Part shown: positions 7,386-16,483 of the stretch, in pieces
How the letters are laid out: each line of letters opens with the position of its first letter
Numbering within the stretch: position 1 is the stretch's first letter
Source of the DNA: Saprospiraceae bacterium
GTDB taxonomy: Bacteria; Bacteroidota; Bacteroidia; Chitinophagales; Saprospiraceae
Direction of reading: 5' to 3'
Assembly (NCBI GenBank): GCA_028284395.1
Contig: JANQRV010000441.1
Location: 1 to 64,000 of the forward strand
Length of the DNA: 64,000 bases
Made by a program: the position numbers and the translations under genes
Notes under the pieces: generated by a model
What the model was told of the DNA's origin: nothing
Database searches by the model: none
What the model saw: the letters and a program-made list of their open reading frames with translations, nothing else

Positions 7386-9830
7386 ATGATGCGTAAAAAC
7401 TTATGTCTGTGTTGGATGATCTTTACAAGTTGTGTGGTTGCTATTCATGCGCAGTCTTTTTCTATCAGCGGACAGGTCATTGACAGTTTGGGGGGTGGTG
7501 GAATAACGGGAGCAAACATTGTCATCGACTCAACCAACTTGGGTACCATAACCGATTCAGATGGACGATTTCGGATCGAGGCGTTGGCCAAAGGCCGCTA
7601 TTACATGACCGTTTCTTTCCTAGGAATGGAAACTCGGAAGCAGATCTTCGAGATCATAGATAGAGATGTCAATTTAACCATTCAATTGGCAAACACAAGC
7701 ATTGATTTGGAAGGAGTGGTAGTTGCTGAAGAAGAAGAGGGCTCATTCGGAATTTCTCGATTGAAGGCGGTGGAAGGAGTCGCAATTTATGCAGCTAAGA
7801 AGAATGAAGTAGTATTACTTAAAGATGTTACCGCTAATCTAGCAGCTAACAACAGCCGGCAGGTTTACGCACGGGTAGCCGGGTTGAACATTTGGGAAAG
7901 CGATGGTGCCGGTGTCCAGCTGGGCATAGGAGGGCGAGGGTTGAGCCCAAATCGAAACTCCAATTTTAATACCAGACAAAATGGCTATGATATAAGTGCG
8001 GATGCCCTGGGATACCCAGAGAGTTATTATACTCCTCCGGTCGAAGGTATCGACCGAATCGAAATCGTCAGAGGGGCCGCTTCTCTACAATATGGTACGC
8101 AGTTTGGCGGCATGTTGAATTTTAAATTTAAGGAGGGACCTATTGATGACAAAATCCAATTGACAAGTCGCAACACCGTCGGTTCATTTGATTTCTTTAG
8201 CTCTTTTAATAGTTTGGGGGGGACCGTTGGCAAATTAAACTACTATGGCTTCTATCAATACAAAAAAAGCAATGGATGGCGCCCTAATTCCAGTCTCGAT
8301 CAACATACAGCCTATCTTTCAGCCAGATATCAGTTAAGTACTAAGCTAAGTGCTAAGGCGGAATATACGTATATGACCTATCTGGCACAGCAACCCGGTG
8401 GATTAACGGATGCACAGTTTGCAAGCGACCCGCGCCAGTCGAACCGCGAGCGGAATTGGTTTCACGTGGATTGGAATCTTTGGGCAGTTGAATTAGAATA
8501 TCGCCTTTCCGATCAAACTAGATTGAACAGTCGAACATTCGGTCTGGTTGGAGGCCGCGATGCATTGGGAAACCTGGAACGTATTAACTTGCTGGATTTT
8601 GGAGAGAATCGAGATTTCTTAAGCGACGATTTTAACAATTGGGGTAATGAAACTCGTTTGATCCATAAATATACCGTCTTCAAACAACCGGCCGTTTTCC
8701 TGGTTGGTCTCCGCTATTACGATGGATTGACGAAAAGAAGACAAGGAGAGGGAAATGATGGTTCCGGACCAGATTTTGAATATTTGAGCCCCGACGTACT
8801 TGAGGGATCTGATTTTGAGTTACCCAGCAATAATTTTGCATTGTTTGCCGAGCACATTTTCAACCTGAGTCCACATTTTAGTTTGACTCCCGGGGTTCGT
8901 TTTGAAAATCTTCTGACGCAGGCGAACGGCTACTACCGGATTACGACCAGGGACCTTGCCGGAAATGTATTGACCGACGAAGTGTTCGATGAAGATAAAT
9001 CCAATCAGAGGTCTTTTGTATTTTTTGGACTTGGCGCAAGTTTAAAACCCATCGAATCGGTGGAGATCTACGGCAACTTTTCTCAAAACTACCGGGCGAT
9101 TAATTTCAATGACATCCGAGTCAATGTGGGGGCCCTGGTCGTCGATCCCGAATTAAAGGATGAACGTGGTTTCAATGTCGACCTTGGATTTAGAGGGAAT
9201 TTTTCAGGCTTTTTCAATTTTGATCTAAGTTTATTCCTCCTTTCCTACAGGGACCGAATTGGGACGGTACTCAGGACCGAGCCCAACCCCCTGTTCAATA
9301 ATTTAGTGGATCGCACCTTTAGATTTCGTACCAATGTGGCCGATGCCCGCATTCATGGAGCCGAGGTATTTGCCGAAATAAATTTGGTCAAATTATTCAA
9401 TGAACAATCCACTACACGCTTTACCATCTTTACCAACTTTGCTTTTATTGATGCGAAGTATACTGATTCAAGAGAAAACGGGATTGAGGGAAATGAAGTG
9501 GAATTGGTCCCGGCAATTAATGTGAAAACTGGATTGTCGCTGAGCTGGAAGGATCTAAAAGCCGCATGGCAATTTGGTTATGTGGGAGAACATTTTTCGG
9601 ATGCCTCCAATGCGATTCGAACGGCCTCTGCCATTGAAGGCATCATTCCAGCCTACCAAGTAATGGATTTGTCCGTGAGCTATCAATATCGAGCAATACA
9701 TTTGGCTGCCGGGATCAATAATCTTGCCAACGAATTTTATTTCACTCGACGGGCAACCGGATACCCGGGACCGGGAATAATTCCGTCAGATGGTCGCAGT
9801 TTTTATCTGACGGTGGGATTTGTTTTGTGA
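7386..9830 (+). CDS. TonB-dependent outer-membrane receptor, FecA-like
   Basis: This protein is 814 residues from the first ATG after the HTTM stop codon. A longer frame beginning 36 bases earlier would overlap that gene and precede the signal peptide. The order is: signal peptide (to about residue 22, HAQS), CarboxypepD_reg-like beta-sandwich (FSISGQVIDSLGGGG to FLGMETRK), plug domain (LGIGGRGLSPNR, GIDRIEIVRGAASLQYG) and a 22-strand-type barrel ending in GRSFYLTVGFVL. The ending on a hydrophobic-aromatic beta strand suits barrel insertion. The plug resembles FecA/iron-chelate receptors rather than SusC, and no SusD partner is present. As the last gene after imelysin and HTTM, it probably brings in an iron or other metal complex using TonB energy. 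Confidence 0.92.
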   Translation: MMRKNLCLCWMIFTSCVVAIHAQSFSISGQVIDSLGGGGITGANIVIDSTNLGTITDSDGRFRIEALAKGRYYMTVSFLGMETRKQIFEIIDRDVNLTIQLANTSIDLEGVVVAEEEEGSFGISRLKAVEGVAIYAAKKNEVVLLKDVTANLAANNSRQVYARVAGLNIWESDGAGVQLGIGGRGLSPNRNSNFNTRQNGYDISADALGYPESYYTPPVEGIDRIEIVRGAASLQYGTQFGGMLNFKFKEGPIDDKIQLTSRNTVGSFDFFSSFNSLGGTVGKLNYYGFYQYKKSNGWRPNSSLDQHTAYLSARYQLSTKLSAKAEYTYMTYLAQQPGGLTDAQFASDPRQSNRERNWFHVDWNLWAVELEYRLSDQTRLNSRTFGLVGGRDALGNLERINLLDFGENRDFLSDDFNNWGNETRLIHKYTVFKQPAVFLVGLRYYDGLTKRRQGEGNDGSGPDFEYLSPDVLEGSDFELPSNNFALFAEHIFNLSPHFSLTPGVRFENLLTQANGYYRITTRDLAGNVLTDEVFDEDKSNQRSFVFFGLGASLKPIESVEIYGNFSQNYRAINFNDIRVNVGALVVDPELKDERGFNVDLGFRGNFSGFFNFDLSLFLLSYRDRIGTVLRTEPNPLFNNLVDRTFRFRTNVADARIHGAEVFAEINLVKLFNEQSTTRFTIFTNFAFIDAKYTDSRENGIEGNEVELVPAINVKTGLSLSWKDLKAAWQFGYVGEHFSDASNAIRTASAIEGIIPAYQVMDLSVSYQYRAIHLAAGINNLANEFYFTRRATGYPGPGIIPSDGRSFYLTVGFVL

Positions 9831-9871
9831 AAAAGGGGGATGACCGGATTCCGAAACGACTTCCAAATTGT

Positions 9872-10759
9872 CTAAGCATCTCTTCCGGCGCTGCGGATAT
9901 TTACGATTTTCCGAAGTAGGTCAAACCAGAAGGGTGCTCCCAGGGATATGGATAAGGCGGTGACCAGCCAACCAAGGATTTTGATGGCCCAACCGGATTG
10001 ATTCAATGAAGTTAGATTCGCATTTTTCCACCCAATACCATAAGATTGAATCTGATTGATTTCTGTGTTTATTACTCCTTTGAGATTGTCATATGCCTCC
10101 TGAAATTCACGATCTTGCTGTTGCAGGGAAATGCCGTCCTTTTCCTCAACAAAATTTTCCGCTAACGCCACGAGTTTTTCAACGGATTCAGGGCTGGATT
10201 CAAGATGCTGATACAATGCGATCGTATCCGCATTGAAAACCACGGCAATGACCAAACCTACTCCAACCAAGATTTTCTGAGTCGACTTTTTATACCAACC
10301 GGAGGCGCGGTCCATGATGTTGTTGTACCAACCCTGTACGTTTCCTTTAAAGGTATCTAGATGATCTTCCGACTCCCGCATCAATTGTTTCAATACGTTG
10401 CGTAGATCCTCATCTTGTATTCCCTCAATTCTTTCTTTTAGATTGCCCACCCCCACCTCTTTATCTCCGAGAATTACGTCGAAGAGGATGGATTGGAAGG
10501 AGCTGGAGCTCATATATGAGGGGGCGTACCGCCTCTTGCCAAGCCGAAATGAAAGTTGACGATACAGAGAATTATCTTTAAAAGCCGCCAGGATTTTGTC
10601 GTCGACATCGGTCGAGGCAAGCATATTTTTCAGGGCTTTTTCTAGGTTTTTGCCACGTAATGAAAATCCTGCGGCAATGAATTCCATAACGGTAGTTGCC
10701 AGTAGGCTGAGCAACAAAAGGACGAAAATGATTCCTACAACAACTTGTAAAATGGCCAT
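9872..10759 (-). CDS. Membrane protein of unknown function with three hydrophobic helices
   Basis: I do not recognise a named domain in this 295-residue protein. Hydrophobic helices lie at about residues 3-32, 162-182 and 258-283. Between the first two is a charged, helical soluble region. The motif WYNNIMDRASGWYKKSTQK just before the second helix is a striking conserved-looking signature. The second soluble segment (about 185-255) is rich in Glu and Gln and may be coiled coil. A perfect TATCTTTG -7 box lies about 20 bases upstream of the start, so it is probably transcribed on its own. It converges on the TonB receptor gene and is followed on its own strand by nothing closely spaced. Confidence 0.7.
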   Translation of the reverse strand: MAILQVVVGIIFVLLLLSLLATTVMEFIAAGFSLRGKNLEKALKNMLASTDVDDKILAAFKDNSLYRQLSFRLGKRRYAPSYMSSSSFQSILFDVILGDKEVGVGNLKERIEGIQDEDLRNVLKQLMRESEDHLDTFKGNVQGWYNNIMDRASGWYKKSTQKILVGVGLVIAVVFNADTIALYQHLESSPESVEKLVALAENFVEEKDGISLQQQDREFQEAYDNLKGVINTEINQIQSYGIGWKNANLTSLNQSGWAIKILGWLVTALSISLGAPFWFDLLRKIVNIRSAGRDA

Positions 10760-10780
10760 TTATGTAACTTGATGTTTGCC

Positions 10781-10788
10781 CAAAGATA
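10781..10788 (-). promoter_or_regulatory. Candidate -7 promoter element
   Basis: Read on the minus strand this is TATCTTTG, a perfect match to the Bacteroidota primary-sigma -7 consensus TAnnTTTG. It lies 22 bases upstream of the start of the unknown membrane protein gene, which gives a short leader. No clear TTTG -33 box is seen at the usual spacing. Confidence 0.5.
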
Positions 10789-10838
10789 AAAAAGTATTGA
10801 AGTAGTCTGAATTAACTAAGCTATATTTGATCACCTGC

Positions 10839-13214
10839 TTATTTGAGTGTTTCCTGAAATAATTTGAAAATTCGACGGTACTCGTCGGTCCAACTACTGG
10901 GCTCTACAAATCCGTGACGTTCCAAAGGGAAAACAGCAAATTCCCAATTGTCCTTGCCAAGTTCGATCAGTCGTTGTGCTAGCCGCACTACATCCTGAAA
11001 CTGGACATTGTCATCGATCATGCCGTGAAGTATTAGAAGGTGGTCTTGTAGGTTCTCCGCGTGATAAATCGGAGAACTCCGGTAATAAGCGAGACTATCT
11101 TCAACCGGTGTATTCAAAATGTTAGATGTGTAGCCATGATTGTAGTGTGCCCAGTCCGTCACTGAGCGAAGCGCTGCTCCACTTTTAAAGGTTCCGGGAG
11201 ATGTGAAAAGACCCATCAGAGTTATGAATCCCCCGTAGGAGCCCCCGTAGATCCCGATCCGGTTTGGATCTATATTGTGTTGTTCGATCAGGTATTTGAC
11301 TCCATCAATCTGATCACTGAGGTCTTTCCCTCCCATATGTCGGTAGATGGCTGTTCGCCAATCCCTTCCATATCCATTACTTCCACGGTAATCAATGTCG
11401 AGGACGGTATAACCATTGTCTACCAACATATTATGGAACATGAATTCGCGATAATAACTGCTCCACCAATGATGAACATTCTGCAAATAGCCGGCCCCAT
11501 GTACAAAAATGACCGCCGGTCCCTTTCTCACTTTCTTACTTGGTTTGTACAGGCGGGCTGGTACTTTTACGCCATCACTGGCTGCAAACCAGATGATTTC
11601 TGGTTTGCGCCAGGAATATCTTTCAAAGGCCTTTGTTGTTGATTTCGTGATTTTTTGCATGGCAGCACCTGGCTTGTTTTCCATAAGGTAAAGCTCCCAC
11701 GGTACATTGCTGTAAGAGTATCTAATGGCCAGATATTTTTCGTCCGGAGAAATGGTTACCTGATGATTACCCTCTTTGGAGGTAATGCGTTCCATTGTTC
11801 CTCCTGCTGCAGGCAAACGGTAAAAATGATGATCGTGGGGCCCCTCGGCGTTTGCTGTGATGTAAAAAAAGCTTTGATCATTAGATAACTCGGCGTCAAT
11901 AATTTCAAAATTCCCCGATGTGAGTGCCTTTTTTTCTCCACCTTTAACATCGATCGTATAGAGGTGGGAATAGCCGGTAGCCTCCGATTGGAACCAGATT
12001 GCTTGGTCATCCGACATCCATCCAATGTTGCCCATACTAAAATTCCAACCAGCAATTCCGGGACCGCCAATCCAAGCTTCATCTCTTTGTCGATCCAATA
12101 ATTTAAGTTGACCAGTTGCTAGCTCTAGCAGCATGATCCAACGGTCTTTGTTGTCGAGAGATTTGATGACAACGACAGCCTGATTGTCATTGGAATAAAC
12201 AGGGCCATGGACGATTACTTCCCGTGCTTTTTCATATTGATCGGTATAAGGTTCTTTGCTGTTGTGATATTCGCGTAGGAATTCCGGTTTGTCATAGATG
12301 CCTATGATTTGCTCCGTATTCAGAATATACACAGAATCCGCGGCAATATCATAGACGCCCATAGCGTAGGTGTTTTGTGGGGATCCTACTTTGGCGCGTG
12401 CCCGAATATCTTCGACATAACCAGATTCGGTCACGTAATTCGGAACCCGGGTAGCATCTGATTTTGCCGTTTTGGTAAGCCGAAATGTCACAAATTGAAG
12501 GTCGGGACTGGCCGTCAGGTTTGAGATTTGTTGGTCTCCATAATAGTAAGTAGTAGGCCTGAGAGGATCTAGTTCTTCAAGGCGACGTTTGCGTGTTTCT
12601 CTCGAATTCTTGCGTTCTTCGAGTACATTGAAGTACTCCAACTGATCTTGATTTAGCCATTCCCGGTGTGCAGCCGGGGAAGTTTCCGTCTTCTTGGTTC
12701 CACGTCGGAAATCCGTTAATTGAGTGATCTGCCCGGTACTTTGATCCCAGGTAAATAGATTATTTTGCCGGGTGAAAACTATTTTTGTACCCGAGCCATC
12801 AAAATCGGGGTTGCCTTCTCTAGCTAGTGTATTTGTAATTTGACGAGCGCCGCCGGTTGCCCTATCCCACAAAAAAAGGTCGCCGTTTTTGGAATAGACC
12901 TTCTGACTTCGATTGGCATTGTATTTGCCAAAGGATGATTTTAGCCTGCGTTCTTCCAAACTGAGTTTCATTGGCTCATCTGCATCCAGGTCGAATTTGT
13001 AAGTACTTCTCAAAGTATCCATATCTGGATTCCACTGGAAGAAGATCGTTTTACTGTCTTCAGACCAATTGATCCCGGAAGGGAGATACCCTACGAAGCG
13101 GTCTCCTTGCATGATCTCCGCAATGGAAAGAGTAGAGCGATTTTCAACAGTTTGGGCAGTGAGTAAATTCGGGAGTAAAAATAGCAATAAGAAGCTTGGA
13201 TGTCTCTTAATCAT
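10839..13214 (-). CDS. S9 family serine peptidase (DPP4-like), exported
   Basis: This 791-residue peptidase begins at an ATG immediately after an in-frame TTG. A signal peptide (residues 1-21, ending LLTAQ) sends it to the periplasm. The N-terminal half is a DPPIV-type beta-propeller with repeated NPDFDGSGTKIVFTR-like blades, and the C-terminal third is an alpha/beta-hydrolase. The catalytic triad reads Ser659 in GGSYGG, Asp734 in HGMIDDNV and His767 in ERHGF. It would remove dipeptides, often after proline or alanine, from peptides in the periplasm. It faces a second S9 peptidase gene across a 92-bp divergent gap, and the two are likely functional partners in peptide use. Confidence 0.92.
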   Translation of the reverse strand: MIKRHPSFLLLFLLPNLLTAQTVENRSTLSIAEIMQGDRFVGYLPSGINWSEDSKTIFFQWNPDMDTLRSTYKFDLDADEPMKLSLEERRLKSSFGKYNANRSQKVYSKNGDLFLWDRATGGARQITNTLAREGNPDFDGSGTKIVFTRQNNLFTWDQSTGQITQLTDFRRGTKKTETSPAAHREWLNQDQLEYFNVLEERKNSRETRKRRLEELDPLRPTTYYYGDQQISNLTASPDLQFVTFRLTKTAKSDATRVPNYVTESGYVEDIRARAKVGSPQNTYAMGVYDIAADSVYILNTEQIIGIYDKPEFLREYHNSKEPYTDQYEKAREVIVHGPVYSNDNQAVVVIKSLDNKDRWIMLLELATGQLKLLDRQRDEAWIGGPGIAGWNFSMGNIGWMSDDQAIWFQSEATGYSHLYTIDVKGGEKKALTSGNFEIIDAELSNDQSFFYITANAEGPHDHHFYRLPAAGGTMERITSKEGNHQVTISPDEKYLAIRYSYSNVPWELYLMENKPGAAMQKITKSTTKAFERYSWRKPEIIWFAASDGVKVPARLYKPSKKVRKGPAVIFVHGAGYLQNVHHWWSSYYREFMFHNMLVDNGYTVLDIDYRGSNGYGRDWRTAIYRHMGGKDLSDQIDGVKYLIEQHNIDPNRIGIYGGSYGGFITLMGLFTSPGTFKSGAALRSVTDWAHYNHGYTSNILNTPVEDSLAYYRSSPIYHAENLQDHLLILHGMIDDNVQFQDVVRLAQRLIELGKDNWEFAVFPLERHGFVEPSSWTDEYRRIFKLFQETLK

Positions 13215-13239
13215 CAACGATCAAATTGTAGTTAGCAAG

Positions 13240-13271
13240 CAAAATAGTAAAAAACAATAAATCCGGACAAC
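13240..13271 (-). promoter_or_regulatory. Candidate promoter for the leftward S9 peptidase
   Basis: On the minus strand a GTTG element (13268-13271) is followed, after 21 bases, by TATTTTG (13240-13246), close to the Bacteroidota pattern TTTG-N17-23-TAnnTTTG. The gene starts 25 bases further on. Neither box is perfect. Confidence 0.4.
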
Positions 13272-13306
13272 ATTCAATATCTTGGCCGGAAATAACGCAA
13301 TTTCTG

Positions 13307-15292
13307 ATGAGACTATACTCCCTTGCCTTTTTGCTATTTTGCTGCCACTTCCTTGACGCTCAGAATAAGATTACTATTGAAAGCCTGCGCACTTTGCCGG
13401 CGGTCAGTACACCGCAATTGTCGCCCGATGGAAAGTATCTTCTGTATATGGTGCGACATACTGACGTGGCAAACAATAATTATCAAAGTGTTTTGATGCT
13501 TCTGGATATAGAAAAGAACAATAAATTTGAGTTGAAGAGAGGGGTCTCTGATCCCAAATGGGCTCCGAATGGACTTCGGATCACCTACCGGACTACTTTT
13601 GGGGGTGTTTATGGTGTTTATGCCTCTGAGTTTGTTCCGAAGAAGAATAAACCGCGTATCGAACCCCCCGTTCTTTTAGCCACCATTCATTCCACGGGAC
13701 ATTTTTTAGGGCATCCGACCCGCAAGAACTATGCCTGGAGCCCGGATGGACAATTCATTGCTTTTGTCTCCGCTGATACTGCTTCCTGCAGTCGAAATGA
13801 AGACCCTAATGCTCCATATATTACGGAGAGAACCTTATATAAGACTCGCACTTCTTTTACCGATAATTGCTTGACGAAGATCTATCTGGCAACCCGGACC
13901 GGTCGCTTGCTCAAATGCCTGACACCAGGCCCATTCGATAGTCACTCCCTTAGTTGGAGTGCAGATAGTAAGCACGTCACTTTTTTGAGCAACCGTACCG
14001 CTGATCCCGATCTCAACTACAACAACGAATTGTGGACCGTCAACATTGACAACAATGAATTGATTCAGTTGACTTCATCCATCGGCACAGAGCATGAGCC
14101 ATCGTGGTCTTCTTCCGGCAAAATAGCTTACCCGGCAACCATCAGAGAGCGAAATACGAAAGACAGTCCTCCCGAAAATACCTTTATCTACACCATGGAC
14201 CCGATGACTAAAAAGACTGGAAATATTACAGCTTCATTGGATCGTCGCGCCACCTCTCCTCAATGGCACCCCGATGGAGAATGGCTTTATTTTTTAGCTC
14301 GTGATCAGGGAAAGAGAATCATTTATAGAGTGAAAGAGGGTACGGACCCAGTTCCGGTCATCGACAAGTTAGGGACCGCCGGTGATTTTCACGTTGGCAA
14401 GGACCAGTTGGTGTACGTATTCAGTAGTCCCGATCGCCCAGCGGAAGTTTACGCCAGCAATCTCGATGGGACAGAGTCTCGGCAACTGACCTTTGAAAGC
14501 TTTTCTTGGAGAGCCGGGAAGGATTTTGGTAAAGTGGAATCTTTCTGGTTTTCATCCTTCGACGGCACAAAGGTTCAAGGCTTTATTGCCTATCCGGAGA
14601 AGCGCGGGGCAGGCAAAATACCGGTAGTACATCGGATTCATGGCGGTCCACACGGCATGTATGGTTATTCGTTCAGCGACTTCAATGAATTATTGGTTAG
14701 CCAGGGATATGCGGTGGTGTTCATCAATCCTAGAGGATCGACAGGTTACGGACAGAAGTTTGCCGACGGTACGTATCAAGCATGGGGCGGCGGAGATTAT
14801 AAAGACCTGATGTTGGGGATAGACGCCGCGCTGGAGAAATACGATTTTCTCGATGGCGAAAGAATGGTAGTCACGGGAGGCTCTTATGGCGGTTTTATGA
14901 CCAATTGGGTCATTACTCAGACGGATCGTTACAAAGCGGCTGCAACCGTAGCCTCGGTTAGCAACTTGATATCCTTTTATGGTACCTCGCTTTACCAGCT
15001 GCTCATTGAGACAGAGTTCAACGGCTTGCCCTGGGACAATTACGACCTTTTGTGGCATTTTTCACCAATGCGACACATTGATAATGTCAAGACACCAACT
15101 TTGTTGTTGCACGGAGAAAATGACAATGACGTACACATCACCCAGGCTGAGGAATTCTACATTGGTTTGAAAAAAATGGGGGTACCAGCCCGATTTGTGC
15201 GCTATCCAAACGAAGGTCATGGTGTCCGGCAACCCCAACATCGAGAACACTACTATCAAGAGATATTAAACTGGTTTAATAAGTTTCTATAG
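13307..15292 (+). CDS. S9 family serine peptidase (acylaminoacyl-peptidase-like), exported
   Basis: This 661-residue secreted peptidase has a signal peptide (residues 1-18, ending LDAQ). The first 400 residues form a WD40/PD40-like beta-propeller, visible as repeated LSPDGKYLLYMV, WSPDGQFIAFVS and WHPDGEWLYFLA blades. The C-terminal alpha/beta-hydrolase holds the triad Ser526 (TGGSYGGFMTNW), Asp606 (HGENDNDV) and His638 (NEGHGV). This arrangement is typical of acylaminoacyl or oligopeptide-releasing peptidases of the S9C group. It is transcribed divergently from the DPP4-like gene, and TATCTTGG (13278-13285) about 20 bases upstream of the start is a candidate -7 element. Confidence 0.92.
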   Translation: MRLYSLAFLLFCCHFLDAQNKITIESLRTLPAVSTPQLSPDGKYLLYMVRHTDVANNNYQSVLMLLDIEKNNKFELKRGVSDPKWAPNGLRITYRTTFGGVYGVYASEFVPKKNKPRIEPPVLLATIHSTGHFLGHPTRKNYAWSPDGQFIAFVSADTASCSRNEDPNAPYITERTLYKTRTSFTDNCLTKIYLATRTGRLLKCLTPGPFDSHSLSWSADSKHVTFLSNRTADPDLNYNNELWTVNIDNNELIQLTSSIGTEHEPSWSSSGKIAYPATIRERNTKDSPPENTFIYTMDPMTKKTGNITASLDRRATSPQWHPDGEWLYFLARDQGKRIIYRVKEGTDPVPVIDKLGTAGDFHVGKDQLVYVFSSPDRPAEVYASNLDGTESRQLTFESFSWRAGKDFGKVESFWFSSFDGTKVQGFIAYPEKRGAGKIPVVHRIHGGPHGMYGYSFSDFNELLVSQGYAVVFINPRGSTGYGQKFADGTYQAWGGGDYKDLMLGIDAALEKYDFLDGERMVVTGGSYGGFMTNWVITQTDRYKAAATVASVSNLISFYGTSLYQLLIETEFNGLPWDNYDLLWHFSPMRHIDNVKTPTLLLHGENDNDVHITQAEEFYIGLKKMGVPARFVRYPNEGHGVRQPQHREHYYQEILNWFNKFL

Positions 15293-15450
15293 CTGTTTGA
15301 GAATTAGTGTCCGAAGTCATTGACGGATTGGAGTTGCATAGATACATCCTGGTGAGTCATGGAGCAACCAACATGTCCATGTGGTTTTATCCGTTCACGC
15401 AGTGTTTATAAGCTGAATACAAAGCTGGTGAATACTTCTAAAAACTTCCG

Positions 15451-15458
15451 TATCTTAG
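15451..15458 (+). promoter_or_regulatory. Candidate -7 promoter element
   Basis: TATCTTAG lies 25 bases before the iron-sulfur protein start and resembles the TATCTTTG-like element found elsewhere in the window. The 191-bp gap upstream holds no gene and no strong terminator. A -33 box is not clear. Confidence 0.35.
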
Positions 15459-15483
15459 GACAACCAACATTTACAACTTACCT

Positions 15484-16437
15484 ATGAAGGCCCACTCCGA
15501 TTCTCCTCCTGCCTTTTCCTGGGACGACTGGTATGCCGGACTGGGAGGCCGTGAAATTAACATCCCTGAGGTGGATGAACTTCTGCATCAGATTTTCCAC
15601 GAACAGTTTCCTCGTTTCGTTGGAAAAGTGGCAGAGGAAAAAAAGACTTTTCGCGATCCGGAGGAAGCTTCCCGGCACCTCAAAGCAAAAGCGCAAGAAT
15701 TTGGGGCCGACATTGTGGGGATCTGTGAAATCGAGCCAAGTGATATTTATCGAGGCCGGGCCATCGAAGAACGCTTTGCCATCGCCGTGGGAGGGCGGAT
15801 GCGTTATCGGGCTTTCCAGACAGTGCCTTCGAAAGAATCAGCTATAGAATGCATTAGGGTCTATTACGAATTAGGTGAAACGGTCATTGCCTTAGCTGAT
15901 TATATACGCGGTATGGGTTATAGTTGTGAAATTGAACATCCGATTGGAGACAGTAATCTGTTACACATACCTATTGGTTTGAAGGCTGGGTTTGGAGAAT
16001 TGGGGCGACATGGCTCTATTATCCATCCGAAGTTGGGACCGCTGTTCCGCATGGGAAGTGTAGCGACCAGTATACCAATGGCCACGGATCATCCAATCGA
16101 TGCTGGAATCGCTGCGTTTTGTGACAAATGCAAAGCTTGTCGCATCTATTGTCCGGCGAACGCGATTCCGGATGATCGAAGTCCAGAAGCCGGTAAAGAC
16201 CATCTCGGTTATGATCGTTATGTAGTAGATACGGGAAAATGCTTTCCTTATTTTAAGAAATACAATTACTGTTCGGCCTGTCTCCCCGTTTGTGTATACA
16301 ATCATAAGGAATGGGCGCGAGACTTTGAAGGATTTGAAACTAAGAAATTTCCGGATGTTATTTTTAAGGACCCTCCTGACGCCTATGATGGAGTAGCATC
16401 GGAAAAGAAGCACTCCTACCCCCGGATCCGACGTTAA
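15484..16437 (+). CDS. Reductive dehalogenase/QueG-like protein with two [4Fe-4S] clusters
   Basis: This 317-residue protein resembles the cobalamin-dependent reductase group that includes epoxyqueuosine reductase QueG and reductive dehalogenases. The corrinoid-site-like segment GFGELGRHGSIIHPKLGP and RMGSVATSIP is followed by two cluster motifs: C213-x2-C216-x2-C219-x3-C223-P (CDKCKACRIYCP) and C253...C263-x2-C266-x3-C270 (CSACLPVC). No twin-arginine signal or membrane anchor is seen, so it should be cytoplasmic. The N-terminal region differs from QueG, and the C-terminal HEAT-like part of longer QueG proteins is missing. The substrate is unknown; queuosine synthesis is only one possibility. 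The next gene follows after 46 bp. Confidence 0.78.
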   Translation: MKAHSDSPPAFSWDDWYAGLGGREINIPEVDELLHQIFHEQFPRFVGKVAEEKKTFRDPEEASRHLKAKAQEFGADIVGICEIEPSDIYRGRAIEERFAIAVGGRMRYRAFQTVPSKESAIECIRVYYELGETVIALADYIRGMGYSCEIEHPIGDSNLLHIPIGLKAGFGELGRHGSIIHPKLGPLFRMGSVATSIPMATDHPIDAGIAAFCDKCKACRIYCPANAIPDDRSPEAGKDHLGYDRYVVDTGKCFPYFKKYNYCSACLPVCVYNHKEWARDFEGFETKKFPDVIFKDPPDAYDGVASEKKHSYPRIRR

Positions 16438-16483
16438 AAATAATGACTAAGCTTTGTTCCATTGACCTTAAAATGAGCTTAAT

